A DNA stretch of 64,000 nt from Lumbricus terrestris (taxonomy: Eukaryota > Annelida > Clitellata > Crassiclitellata > Lumbricidae). Location: positions 62,841,111-62,905,110 of the forward strand of contig OX457038.1 in assembly GCA_949752735.1 (NCBI GenBank). The letters are read 5' to 3'. This document shows, piece by piece, positions 46,701 to 59,075 of the stretch. The notes below the pieces were generated by a model. The model was not told where the DNA came from and searched no databases. It saw nothing but the letters and a program-made list of their open reading frames with translations. Numbering within the stretch: the first letter of the stretch is position 1; every line of letters begins with the position of its first letter. Position numbers and translations under genes: made by a program.

Positions 46701-47611
46701 AGATAATGCTGTTTGTTCCAGCGTTAGAGCAGCACATGAGTTAGGTAGCAAACAATTGGAAACATGTTTTCATGAACGACTTCACGGGAAGGTTTCTATC
46801 CATGACCCGATGCATAAAAATAAGCTGCCATTGTTCACATTCAAGTCGGCTTCCAAAAATAAGAGCGCAAGTCGCTTAAAAGTAGCAGAGCTAAAAATGG
46901 ATTGCCAATTGTTTTCACAGTTGTACATTGCTTGCCAATCTCGTGACAGTGATCTTAACGAATTTTTTCGACATGAAAATCAAGCTTGTCCCCCATCTTT
47001 GTCACAGCGAGGATCACTGAGATTTGGTGCCAAATCAGATTTGCTGACTTGCCTGAGTACATTATCTAACCCAATCAAAGATATTTCTGAACTCGATGTG
47101 GAATGTTGTGTTTTGGATGGAGCTGTCATTGTGCAGATGCTTAATCCAGGTGGTAGCCGAAATTTTGAGGAATATATTAGGACAATATTTCTTCCATACA
47201 TTCATTCGGTTCTTTCAAAAGTTCAGAGATTGGATATTGTTTTTGATAGATATATTCCAAATAGTCTGAAATCCAGTGCAAGAGAGAAAGTCTTTGGAGT
47301 CACTTCCACCAACATCTGATTCGTTCTTGCAGCATGTCAAGCGAACAATCTATCAGGCAGTGCACTGCTGGGGTCATTGCATGGAAAAACGACCTATTTT
47401 CCCAGATCCAGTTGAGTGGGGTTGGACAAAAGAAGGTGAAAGCTGGGTGCCACTATGGATGACTCTACCAGAGGTGTCACTAAGTTGCAGTGAACTTATC
47501 CACTGTGGCTGCAAGAAGGGTTGCTTTGGAAGATGCAGGTGTGTAAAATCACGTTTGGTCTGCACAGCTCTGTGTCATTGTGGTGGTGTAGACAAGTGTG
47601 TCCGTAGGTAA
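43733..47611 (+). pseudogene. Giant uncharacterised protein: Cys pairs, DDE-like core, PIN-like and CXC domains
   Basis: The first ATG is at 43733, giving 1003 codons to 46744. Cys pairs CIFC (residue 15) and CFFC (about 148) suggest zinc binding. A possible DDE triad is Asp499 in AVDNIDHN, Asp669 in VTFDQPLYA and Glu702 in GGLHIEMA; the first two sit on predicted strands and the last on a helix. A one-base loss near 46738 shifts into the next frame (to 47319), which carries a PIN/FEN-like pattern (CCVLDGAVIV, RLDIVFDRYIPNSLK). At about 47280 the PIN-like part stops and the sequence jumps, in a third frame, to a C-terminal region (VEWGWTKEGESWVPLW) ending in a CXC cluster (CGCKKGCFGRCRCVKSRLVC). 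From memory, intact members have a few hundred more residues at that jump. I recognise the family only as uncharacterised proteins repeated in invertebrate and fish genomes. The domain assignments are inference. Confidence 0.75.
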
Positions 47612-49290
47612 CTTTTGAAATAGTGTATCCCATAATATAGATGAAATAATGCATATATCAGCAGGAGCATCATCACCCATCACATTGAGCCCTGTCGGGA
47701 TCCATTTAACCCAAACGGGTACTTCCATAACCCTATGCTGATATATGCCTCATTCATGTGCTGTTCATGAATTTGTATGCTTATGTGAGAAAGGTGATGA
47801 CCAAATGCATCACCTTTCTTGTTATGTGTCTGAGTGCATTTGGGTAGTTCATTCATCTGCAGCTTGAGGCCATTTATTTTATTTCACATTTATTTAGTGT
47901 GCAATGGCTTTGGTCTGTGTCCTTGAATGTTGCAAAGACACTGACCATGCAAATGCTTTGTGCTAACTGAACTTTAGCTTATCTCTGTTTCCTGCTTGTT
48001 TCTTCATAGCTGCATATTTTGCCTGTTCTGTATCTAGTGACCTTTTTCATCTTTATTCAGTAGAGTTTTTCTCCTCTGTCTAGTTAGGTCTCTCTTGCTG
48101 CTTAGATATTTTTTGCATGTTTTGCCTTGTTCTTGGTTATGGAAGCCAAATATTGCTGTACATCTTGCTCCAGGTCCTCTTCTTTTTTGTGTTTTGGTGT
48201 TCTCTGCCATGTTTCATGTTATTACTGCTTTCACTTAAATTGTCCCATGTCCGTTACTCTGTCTCATTGTATGTCTGTCTTGCTGCTTGGACATTTTTCT
48301 TTTCATCCTGGTGTTTTATGTTATAGACTAACTGCTATCGCTTTCACTTTCTTCCTGCATCAGTTTCTTTACTGTATACTTGTCTCGTTATATGTCTCTT
48401 TTGCTGCTTTTATTTCTTCTTCTTTTCATGCTTCTTCTTGTTCCTGCTCAAGGAGTCCAATTTTGCCATGCTTTTCTCTTCAAAGTCTCCACAGATTTTA
48501 TGAGCCCTGGTGACAGGCTGGTGTTTTATGCTATAACTGCTGTCACTTTCATTTTCTTCCCATATCAGTTCTTCCTCTCTCTATCTTGTTATTGCAATTC
48601 TGACTTTTAGTCACTTTGAAAAAATTCAAAATTTTAATTTCATGAAACTGGGAGTATGGGGTGTTTGCCCTTGGTGATTACTTATGCACTGAAATTATTT
48701 GCCTCAAGGTTTACGATGAATGAACTACGGAGACCTTTGCCAACACCTCCTCGTGGTGGTCTCTGGGCATGCAGTTGGCTGTTGGCTACCTGCATGGCGA
48801 AGATTGGCAGTATATTATGATGTACGAAACCTAAGTGCGAATTGACCTCTGTGCAACATTTACAACATTTTATAATTAAAAACCAAAAGTAGCACCACCT
48901 CGATTCTTAAATATTTAGAAAGAGCACAACAAACGGGTTGCATGCAAAAAGTTTCAAGTCTCTAGCCCATTTCTTGGCCAATATATAGCAGTCCAAACTT
49001 GGTAGATCATGCCGTTTCGCACAATCCGGTGTTTTGCCTAACTTCAAAAATTAATATATACGTCAAATTTTTAGATATTCTGCTCAAATTTTCGTTGTTA
49101 TTACCTATTTTGCATGCAGTTTATGCATACAAATTTTTCATAAAAATCCAAGGGGTGTGGTGTGCACCCCTGGTTGATTTTACATGAAAATTTCTAAAAA
49201 TTTTTTAAAAAACTTGAATTTTTTTTTCATATCTGGAAATGTGAACACGTCCTATCATTATCTCCTTTAATAGCTGATTCCGAATATGTA
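47612..49290. other. Non-coding 3' part of the inverted-repeat element
   Basis: No supported gene. 48060-48610 is a pyrimidine-rich, roughly 180-bp degenerate tandem repeat with recurring GTCTCATTGTATGTCT, CTGCTTTTATTTC and GGTGTTTTATGTTATA blocks. ORFs there are low-complexity and not called. Confidence 0.55.
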
Positions 49291-49497
49291 AAATATTTGC
49301 TTGTAGGTGGAAAATGCACAATGTTACAGTAACAAAACGGACTAATTGGATTTCCTATAGATTTAAATAATCCGTATAAAATCGACGGAATGTCTCCGGA
49401 GAATGGGAATAGGTGCGTTTGAACACTAAGGGTCTTAGGTACCAGCATTTAAGAAATATTTAGTGCTAAGAACAAATCAACAAATCAGGAATTCTAC
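49291..49497. repeat. Right terminal inverted repeat
   Basis: 207 bp, ending AATCAGGAATTCTAC. It is the complement of the left end with few changes and lacks the MITE. Confidence 0.85.
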
Positions 49498-50328
49498 GAA
49501 TTCGGACGATAGAACTGCAGGGGAAGAGTGTTCCTATAGAAATGCTATAAATGCATTTAATAGAGGCCTATAATTGTTCTAATGGATTCGTCTGATCTAT
49601 TTGGGGTCAAGCCGAAACCCGAATTCCAGAAAATGCACAAAAACCCGATTTCCCAAAAGCAATCTGATAGAAAGGGGTTGAACTCCTGAATTCTAGTTTT
49701 AGAGTCTAATTAAATACATGACACAAATGGTCAGGCTGTGAGTGTTGGTGATGCACAATTTATTGTCTAAAAATTCAAGTCACTCTTGTAAAATCGATTT
49801 TGGGGATCCAGCCGATATTTATTTCGGGGATTCGGGCTGCACCCCCATCTATGCCACATTTCGTACACTATTGGTTATTCGAGTCTGTTTTTCAATATAT
49901 CAGATGTTTAGTGGAAAACTGCTCGCAGTGATTCTGTTTACTTTACAGTTTAATAACTTTTTGGAGAATGGGGATTCAGGTATACCTCTGCTTATTATTG
50001 TACATGATTTGGGTTTGAGTCGTGCGATGTAGTTAAATGTGAGTCACGCACTGTGATGTTATTAAGTGCTGTTTCATTCATGTAGAAACAAAATTTAGGA
50101 TTGCCAGCGAGAATCATTGTAGTGAATGATCATGTTTGGTTTGTTGGGGGAAATTTGTTGTTTATTATCTCTGGAAGTCTCTTCAGTCAGAACCTGAAAC
50201 ACAAGAAGCAAGTCATTACACTAAATAGTTTGCAGACAGTTTTGATTTAAAGTTTTCAAATAAACTGGAGCTCGGGTGCAATATTTTACAGACATTTTGT
50301 TCAAACTTGTCCAGGTTCGACTGAAGTC
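49498..50328. other. Intergenic DNA and probable 5' region of RBM34
   Basis: No coding sequence was recognised. The RBM34 promoter and 5' untranslated region should lie here. No TATA box or CpG island is evident. Confidence 0.4.
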
Positions 50329-53300
50329 ATGTCTCAAAAGGCAAGCTATACACCGGGTGATGTGGCAAGTTTTCTGGCAAAGCAGTCGACAGGCACAGCG
50401 GCTGTTAAAGAGCAGAGTCAACTTCGTGCACTTTTTGATAAGCCAGTCACAGCAAAAGCAATGCAAAAGAAGAATGAAACTGTAAGTTATTGCACTTGGT
50501 ACTTTATCATTATGTATGTATTACGGACGAGGTGGTATGGCGGTATGTTCTCGAATCTACCTCATGCCACTGCGTAGCGACCTTGGACAAGTTGCTCACC
50601 CATAATTGTCTCAGAGGAAGGCAATGGCAAACCACCTCTGTATCCTGCCAAGAAAACCATCATGGCGAGAGGCGAAAGTCGCTTGTCATGGTGGTCGCTA
50701 GGGCTCTACGAGCCGAAAGCACTAACTAACTAACTATGTATTACGTCATTTTGTATACACCATTGCCTAATAAATTTGCATACATTACAGAAGTGCTGGG
50801 CATACGATTTACGATGGTTAGAAAAATAACGCTGAATGGAAACAAATGCAGTAGAATACAGCACTGGCAGACCATGCCATGAAGGCAATTCAACCCATCA
50901 AGCATGATGGACTTGAGTTGAAGTTTCAACATGCAGCTGATTTTAAATACAGGCTAGATTTAGGGCACCGTAAAAGATCCTTGCATACAAAAGCCTCATC
51001 TTTGCAGAGACCTCTTTCGATATATGTAGCATGTTTTAGAGTGTTTTGTAAATTACCTCTCAGAAGTATTAAGAACTTGCTCAGTCCCACACAGTTGGAT
51101 GACAAACAATTAGTTATTAATAATGACTAATAACTCTCTGCAATTTTTGTGACAGGCAGCGGCTGTGGGGTCACTTGTTAAAGCCCTAAAGGAGGCAAAG
51201 ACAATACCTTCAGTTGTTGGACCAAAGCCAAAGAAGAGGTCGGCATCACAGCTGAAAGAAGTTTCTTCGAGGCAAGTCCATCAAGTTCAGCACTTGTTGC
51301 ACTTTAACTCGAATTCTTGTGCAGTTGGGGTGTGGATGTTGAGTGACTTTGAAGTGTTCACCAGAAACTAACATTAAAGCTTACTGTGGAAACCATATCG
51401 TAATTCTATGTTTCAGCCGGGTCATAGCTAAATTCATCATCTTCAACATAAACCATGGGTTCATCGCCCGTAGATGTGCGACACCATTTTCACTAAGTTC
51501 TTCCACCGTTATGTATCCAGAGTGATGTGGCTCAACTCCTGGAGTGATGTTCTGCTCCTCTAAACTATTGCTTATTTGCACACCAACAAAATTGCTCTAA
51601 GTTGCATTGGGCTTTTTGCTGAGTAGAGCGAAATGCTATGGTACGTGAATACATTGGAAAACTTTGAAGAGCTTATATGTATTCTCGTATGTACAGGCTG
51701 GAACAATCAGAGCGGCCATCAAAGCGCATGAGAAAGGATCCTGTGATCGTTCCAGAAGCTTCTGAGCCAAGTTCCTCTGATGAAACGGAACAGACGACGG
51801 TGGTGACGAACGCTGAACGGAAACTAAGCCAGAACGAAGTCAACGCTAAACGACGCCTCGAGTCAAAACTGAAGGAGAAGATTACGAAAGATGACGAAAT
51901 TAAAAACAAGAGAACCGTCTTCGTAGGAAACGTGGCTCTGACCGTCAGTAAAAAGGTCTTGCTGATGTCTCATCTCTATCTAAACTTTATCACATGCAGC
52001 TTAATCTGTTGTTTCTATAATTTTAATGTTGTTCCATTTAGTCATAGAATTCTTTGCTAGGTAGAGCTTTGCTTTACACTCAGATGGGTCCCTACCAACA
52101 TTTTTCTCGGGCACCTTCAGCCTCGGCCTGCCACATTTTGGAAAATATTGCTATTGACCCGCCATTAAAAAGGCTTCACACTGTGCCATGGTATTACACT
52201 GTCAGTTTGGAAGATGAGTCAGCGAGTGAGAATATAAGCCACTACATCATATGTGAAGGCTCGGAAAACAAAGTTGCTGACACCACCCTTGTCTGTGATT
52301 CACTCACAGGATTGTTCTCTTCTTCGTTGTTGCTTCACCTGCTCAGTGCCTTGTACAATGTACATTAGATGTATGAAATTACGAATTGCCTCACTAATGT
52401 AACTCTAACTTATTTTGAGACCAGCCTTACCTAATTAAATTGTAACTTACTATATCATTCTACATTCTATATCATTGCCTAGACGTAATCCTGTTCTAAT
52501 CTGAATCTGACCTAATATTAATCAAAGTTCTCTCAATGTACTCCCAGTTTCATCCGATTGTAATGTAATATAAATTTAGACTTTGTCATATTCAAGTGTT
52601 TTCCTTGAGATTGAATCGTGGACTTGGAGAAGTGAAGGCACTTCATTGTCTGCCACGTCATTGTCTGTCACACCACTTCATTGTCTGCCACTGTGTGTCA
52701 CCCGTAGCAGCATAAATACACTGATGCAAAAAACTGTTTGTTTTGCTCGATTTAGAATATTGCTGTCAGTTAAAGTATTTTTTCATGAATCCGTTGTGCT
52801 GCTTTCATCCATAGACTCTAACAAAACTGTTCAAGCCATTCGGAAAAGTAGAAGCCGTTAGAATTCGTTCAGTGGTACGTAGTACGATTATTAATACTAT
52901 AATTTTTCATAGTATCGTTATTTTGTTTTAATATTTTGTTGATATTATAGTGAATATGAATTTTAATATTATTATTATTATTTTAATATAATTTATGTAT
53001 TTATGACAATTTATCTAGGTACTTGCTATAGTACTTCAATTGACTTGAAAACTATCACAAATCAAAATTCATTGGATAAAACTGGTCAAAATCTGTCTGG
53101 TCAGATGAATCAGTTCTTTTATGTGATATCAGTACAATGTGGTTCAATTGTTGTTGTACAATGTGGTGCAATTGTTGCTGTACAATGTGGTTCAATTGTT
53201 GTACAATTTTAGTGCATAGTTCTAGCTATATGGTATTTATATTATTGACTTGTGTTTATATGGAAGAGCATAAAAACTAATGAGGATCTTATGTCGTACA

Positions 53301-56300
53301 GTTGTTATAACCTTCCCCTGCTCAGACTTAATTTTTTCTGACTCTTTTCTGAATGCTACCGAATTGCTTTGCGACAATGTAAATTTAATACAGTTCTAAC
53401 TAGTATGTTAATATATTTGTTATCGTATTGTTTTTGTATGTTGTATTGTTTATTATGTTGCAGTATACTGTATTATGTTGTATTATATTATATTGATATT
53501 TCTTTTTAGCCAGTTGCTGCTCAGAAGAAGCCAAAGAAAGCTCTTGTTATTATGTAAGTCTTTTTTATATTACTTTAGTTTTGTTTAACTCTTCATTTTT
53601 GTTGAATTTGTCTTTTGCAAAACATAATGGTATAAGCCAAGGGCTCTGATATGCAAATAAATATAAGTTGTGAACTTGAGTGACTATTTGAGTTTTTGAA
53701 GGTTCTATATAAATATTTTATGTGCGATCTTATGGACGATGAATGTGCATGCATATTTCTTTTTAGCCAGTTTTACTTAGCCCTGTATTATGTATGTACG
53801 TATGCATTATACATACTTACGTACATACACTAGAGTGTAAAGAGTTTTCATTTTACGCATTTCTTATAACACAGGTTCTGATATAATTCAGTGGTCCAAT
53901 AATTCAGTAGTGCATATATATATATATATAAAATTATATATATGATTATATATATAAATTATATATATATGTATATATATTCTATCTAAGCTTTGTTCAG
54001 GGCTCCCTATAAAATGATGGAGGTGCATGGCAGCCTAGTTCTTGCATGTTATGTTGGATTAGAGCACCTTTGTCTCCAAAATATCAGTTACTTGTTTTTT
54101 GTCGGTTGTAGGAAAGAGTTTGATCCGGAACGTCACAGCATGAATGCTTACGTTGTGTTTGCAACTGAAGAAGAAGCTCAACAGTCTCTGCAGTTGTATG
54201 TATTTGGTCATTTGATTTATTTATTTATTTATTTCCAAATATTGGGCAGTTGTTTATTGCAATCAAAGTGTAAACTTTAAATAAATCTGCTTCAGTTTCA
54301 TACAGAAGACCCACTTCTAGTTCCCAACATATATGAGTTTGACAAAAAAGAAATATTTCTGCAAGGAAATATTTCTGGTTATGGTGCAAGTTGTGATGAA
54401 CACATTACGATACAAGTGCTACACGACTAAAATTTCTAACTGAAGTTGGGATAGAAATGTTGTGTCTGAAAAATCCGACTTCATTTGCCGTCTGGCATCA
54501 TTTTGATCTGACTTGGAAAAATTGGTATGAAGAATTTTTTCCTGTGTCAGCTCGATTTGTTGGGGTAAATTTAATTATCTTGGAACCCTCCAGTTAACTT
54601 GGGGGTGGGTGTCTATAGTATTGGTTTCCCATGTATCCATCCTTCACATAACTTGTTTCTCACCTTTTTGTGGTGAATTGGTTTTTGGTTTTGTTTTAGA
54701 AATGGCACAGAACTTGAAGGTCTACACATACGCGTGGATGTGGCAAGCATTTCAAAAAAGGTTTCATGTCCACAGATAATTATTTGTTTCCAATTTTGTA
54801 TTGTCTTCGTTTGATCTGCGTTTAGTTTAGGCCTACGAGCAGCTTTCATTAAGGAATTGGATCATACTCAGAGATGCCTCTGATTAATAATGTTTGCTGC
54901 ACCTGTGCGTACACTGTTGAGTGGCGCTATATAAATTTATAGATACAATGTCAATGTAAGACATGGACTTCAAATGGACTGCTTCAGGCTTCTGGTCTAT
55001 GGGAACTTGTGGATCTCAGATGACTTAGTCCAAAGTAAACTGTAATTTTCAGAATGCTGTTATGCTTACAATTGATGTCACTTACATTAATGTCAGTGTA
55101 GAAATGTTCCAGATTGGATGGTTTTCATGTGTTCAATCAATTAATATGTCAACGAATAAATCATGAATACGCAGTGAACAGACTGAAGAGTGAATGCATT
55201 ATTCACCGATTATTCATTGGTGAATTAATATGCGCATGAATGATGAATGAAACGATGCATTAAGGAATTGAATGATCGCTCTTCATATCAATCCACTGAT
55301 GTAGTCATATTAAAATTGACATTTTGATCATCCGTCTTGTCTTTGTCTTTTTAGCACGATCACAAATCCACGATCTTTGTCGGCAACATGCCTTTCAGTG
55401 AGTTTGTCAACAGACACATTTAATGTATTGACCTGCTAAATATTCTGTGTAGTTTCATTTAACTCATATTTACAGAATGCCGTGAGTATTATGTGGTGTC
55501 ATTTCGGAAATGAGAGACATGTAGATATCTGGCAAAAATGCGTACAAATAAACTTATCTACCCCCATCCCCTTAGAGAAGATAATTAGCTAAAGTCTCCT
55601 ACAAAACCATTTATTTTACCGTAGCTACTACTTATCTTTGTTAAACATCATTTTTGCTAGCTAACATTTGATAGCTGTTATGGTTTACAATTGGAATTGA
55701 ACAAAATTAAATTATGATGTAATCAAATGATATCGGACGACTCTAGGATAATACAGAGTTATAAATAGGCAAATTATGTGGATGTCATAATTAGACTGAT
55801 TTATTTTGTGTACGTACATTTTTTATGGATAGTAGATGCGACATAATTTTCTTATTCTGAAATATGAAACAATTAGGTGAATTGGCAACTTGGTCAGTGG
55901 GGCAATTCAAACATTGGGAGTTGCCAGTTTCTGAATATCTTTACGTGTCTGCACACTGTGCAGATGGATTGCAGTACTTAGTGTCCAGGCATGTCAGGAG
56001 AAGGAGAGTCAATGTGTTGCTCTGCAGGTGGTTTCGCTATTGAAACCTGAAGTAGGCTGGACCTAACACAACGCGTTCCTCATGCATAGAAAGGTTAAAT
56101 GGAGCAACATTTACTAACATTTGCCAACTGTTATGGCTTTCAGTTGGATCTGAACAAAATTAATCTATATTTGTTGTATTGTTGTACAGATGTAGAAGAG
56201 GAAGCTGTAAGAAAGCATTTTGACGTCTGTGGTGAGATCGAAAACGTTAGAATCATTCGAAACAAGCTCGATGGATCAGGGAAGGGATTCGGATATGTGA

Positions 56301-57764
56301 AATTTGCTGTGAGTTAACAAATAATGTCAGATTCGTGGTCATACTGTTTGTGTGTCAGTCTGTTTGTCTGCCTCTGCAGCATGTTTGTCTGCACGTATTT
56401 CTGTGTCTGCCTGTTTACATTCGACTGCAAAATAACAGGCTTTTGCAAAAAAATTGGGAATATTATATATGACATGTAACGTGTTAGTTCTCTACTATGC
56501 TGTGATGTAGGGTTATGTTCAGTGCTTTGGAGCTGCAAGGTTGTGGGTTCGAATCCATCTAAAGCTGCTGTGTAGGGACCCTGAGTAAGTCCTTCACTCG
56601 CAATTCCTCATGTACTCCAGCACGAAGCTTCGATTCAGTGTCCGTGTTGTAGTCAGAGGTGCCTCTGATTCATTTAAATGCCTTGTCCAATTTCATGGTG
56701 CATTATTTCATGCATGTGCAATAATAAGTGCTACCGTTCTAGTAATAAAATAAACTATGTGAAGGGAATAATTGTTATAAATGAATGGATGAACTGTTTT
56801 CAGGACCAATCGTCCGTCAGTCTGGCTCTGAAGATGGAAGGACAGGACCTTCTGGGTCGACCACTTCGAGTGAAGAAGGCGGCCAAAAAGCAAAAGAAAA
56901 AGAAGTTGTCTCAGGCGGAAGATGTAAAAATGAAGCAGAATGGAAAGCCGTCGAAGGCAAGAAACCAGGCAACGAGGCCAAAGATGGGGACTACAAAGCC
57001 GGCGATAAAAGCCGGACCAGTTGAGAAGTTCAGAGGAAATGATGAATCCAATAAAGCAGGAACGAAACCAAAGAAACCGCTGCGAAAGGTATCATGCTTT
57101 GTACTTTGTGGTTGATATGGTTATGATGATTATAATAGAGTGTAATTGTAGTTGGTATGTTTCTGAGCATTGCACTAAGCTATATTTTAGTCATGGAGAC
57201 CAGGTGATAGAGTACAATCATTATACACACCACCTTTCATTGCATACGATAGAGAGACTGGCACAAAAATTAGATAAGGGAGTGCTTGCAGTGTAAAAAA
57301 TTTTGAACTAAATTGGTTAGTTTTAATTTTCAGAAGAAGGAACTTTTGGATGACAATTGTCCATAATTTAAAAAAATAATTCTTATAGGTAAATTGGTCA
57401 CCTTTGTTTAATAACAGAAATAAATGTCATTAATGAAGTGGTTTTAATATTAAACTTAAATAAACAACAAAAAGAATACGTTGATCATATTATTTTCTTA
57501 CTGGTTATTGTTTCTGCAAATTATTCTACTTATTTCCAAGTACAATTTTCTAATCAATTGGTTTTGACTATTTGCTTAAATTACATTTGATGCTGGTTGT
57601 GTTTGCAGTTTGGTGATTTGAAGAATCGTTTGAAATCCATGAACAGTTCATCAGTGATTGGTCGAAAGGAAAAGCATGGCCTCAAAAAGGCAATGCGTGA
57701 AATGGTTCTGGAACGAAAGAAGTTGTCTTTGGGAAAACTTCTAACTGGAGGAAAGAAAAACTAA
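50329..57764 (+). CDS. RBM34: RNA-binding protein 34 (two RRMs), complete
   Basis: Eleven exons: 50329-50481, 51156-51271, 51697-51955, 52815-52874, 53510-53553, 54112-54195, 54700-54760, 55355-55397, 56190-56308, 56804-57088, 57609-57764. All phases agree and total 1,380 nt, 459 residues (the human protein is about 430). The N-terminus is Lys/Ser-rich. RRM1 runs from RTVFVGNVALTVSKK through KLFKPFGKVEAVRIRSV, AYVVFATEEEAQQSLQL and LEGLHIRVDVAS. RRM2 has STIFVGNMPF (RNP2) and GKGFGYVKFA (RNP1), ending LGRPLRVKKA. The tail is basic (KKAAKKQKKKK), fitting nucleolar targeting. RBM34, like yeast Nop12, is linked to nucleolar RNA binding and ribosome biogenesis. The start is the first ATG of an exon with a good GTAAGT donor. 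The exon 2 donor is GC (GAG/GCAAGT). The exon 3 donor is weak (GTCTTG). Confidence 0.93.
50526..50734 (+). mobile_element. SINE-like retroposon in RBM34 intron 1
   Basis: About 209 bp with an 11-bp duplication TATGTATTACG (50515-50525, 50735-50745) and an ACTAACTAACTAAC tail. The body contains GGAAGGCAATGGCAAACCAC. No coding capacity. Confidence 0.85.
52054..52368 (+). other. Unexplained ORF inside RBM34 intron 3
   Basis: A 104-codon open frame with ordinary composition (GPYQHFSRAPSASACH, SLEDESASENISHY) lies in the long intron between exons 3 and 4. I do not recognise it. It may be a fragment of a transposon or retrogene. There is no splice support within RBM34. Confidence 0.2.
53131..53210. 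repeat. 27-bp tandem repeat in RBM34 intron 4
   Basis: Three copies of GTACAATGTGGTTCAATTGT plus a short spacer. Confidence 0.85.
53915..53985. repeat. AT-rich palindromic microsatellite in RBM34 intron 5
   Basis: ATATATAT runs broken by AAATT and GATT. The sequence is self-complementary over most of its length. Confidence 0.9.
54870..54955 (+). mobile_element. LINE/SINE 3' tail in RBM34 intron 7
   Basis: GAGTGGCGCTATATAAATTT at about 54918 is the family tail motif. It is preceded by CAGAGATGCCTCTGATT, which also occurs downstream of the SINE at 56.65 kb. Confidence 0.4.
56505..56690 (+). mobile_element. tRNA-derived SINE in RBM34 intron 9
   Basis: B box GGGTTCGAATCC, then TGTAGGGACCCTGAGTAAGT and CACTCGCAATT, as in the minus-strand copy at 5.7 kb, ending near AGAGGTGCCTCTGATTC. 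Confidence 0.65.
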
Positions 57765-57887
57765 AATCTCAAACTGGTCTATGAGCTCTATAAAAATGTT
57801 TCTGCAGCTCAATTGATGTAATATATATTATGCTTAGAATTTCTGTGGTGCAACAGTATGGTTGCATGCTACATGCAGACATGCTAC

Positions 57888-57893
57888 AATAAA
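57888..57893 (+). terminator. RBM34 poly(A) signal AATAAA
   Basis: A canonical AATAAA lies 124 bases after the RBM34 stop codon, followed by T/GT-rich DNA. Confidence 0.7.
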
Positions 57894-58359
57894 TTGGTGC
57901 AGTATTATATTTTGTTGTACAGCTCATTACTTTTTTAAAACTTAATATTTTGAGGAGAAATGTCTAAATTATGACTGCTAGCCTAATGGCATTGACAAGT
58001 GATTTTGTGGTCCATTATGCCTTCGGTTATTAGTGCAAATTACGGAATGATAGACCAAAATTTGGTCTATCGTTTAAATGTTGTCCGCTCTTACCACAGG
58101 TTCTGTAATAACTGTCAACTCTAAACCTTAACATGTTACTTAATTGCTTAGTACTGTATAGCACGTCAATCACAAGTACTGAGTCAAATGTCATTGGTTT
58201 TATGTAGATGCACTCTGATCGGTTTTTAAAGAACCAGATAAAAAAAAGCATAATGCGAGAATGTCTGCCACAGGGGAGGGATGCAGATGCAACGAATCTA
58301 TCGGCAAGTTGCAGGTTCCTGAAGGCAAGTTATGAATAGCAGGGCTGTTTTTAAGGAAT

Positions 58360-59075
58360 TTTTAGAACTGCACAGCCCCTTCTTTTCCTTCCCATCCTCC
58401 ATGGTAAATTACTTCCAATCGGAGAACAATAACCATTTTCTGCTAGTTTTAACTGTACAGAAGTACCTCTAAAACTGCACAAATCCATTTAGAACTGCTC
58501 ATTTTGTGTACAACTGCACGTTAAAAAAAGCCCTGATGAATAGTGTTGCCAGTAAGTTTCGGACTTGTCTAAATCAGCACAGGCTCTACTTCTCGGATGG
58601 GTCTTAGCCATGAACTCGTGTGGTTCATATGTATTAATGTATTATTCTGGCTCTCGCTTCCTCTATAAAATGTATCACCTTATCAACACCACAGTCGATT
58701 ATAAATTTTTTCTCCTGGTGGAGTAGATCTATAATTTACGTGGCCAAATTTATGTCGTTTAGAAGTGAGTGGCCTAGCGGTATTAACTGATAGATGTACA
58801 ACTTTCAACGATATTCGATCCAAAGATTGACTGCTGCGTCAAATAGTTTAGTTTCATATCTACTTTAGTCTGTCGTCGTTTGTTCAATTACTGCTCATCG
58901 GTGTCACAGTTGTCAGGCAACGAACATAATATTACTATAGGCCTACTATTTATATTGGCCAACATAGTCACTGCTCGTTCTTTGACAGTGCCAGTCTCAG
59001 GCCTGGATAAACGAGGAGGGCGACACTAATCATCCATGATTATGCCACAGTGTCGTTAAACAACAGCAAGCGACA
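58360..59075. repeat. Dispersed repeat, inverted copy of 8.9-9.3 kb
   Basis: 58400-58530 (CCAATCGGAGAACAATAACC, GAACTGCTCATTTTGTGTAC) and 58995-59070 (GTGCCAGTCTCAGGCCTGGA, GAGGAGGGCGAC) match the complement of the 9-kb repeat. About 430 bp of unrelated DNA separates the two blocks here, suggesting an insertion. No ORF. Confidence 0.5.

Larger units (their letters stand above)
43061..49497 (+). mobile_element. Putative novel DNA transposon with ~207-bp inverted repeats
   Basis: The left end starting GTAGAATTCCTGATTTGTTG is matched, almost without change for 110 bp, by the complement of the right end. Similarity continues to 43418 on the left (after removing a MITE) and 49291 on the right. 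Between them is one gene for a very large protein and a non-coding 3' part. No target duplication was found at the ends, so the true boundary may be a few bases off or a flank may be rearranged. The gene is broken by a frameshift and a deletion. Confidence 0.75.

Noticed and set aside
48117..48610. Hydrophobic ORFs resembling multi-pass membrane segments
   Set aside because: T-rich tandem DNA gives Leu/Phe codons in any frame. They lie in the 3' non-coding part of the inverted-repeat element.
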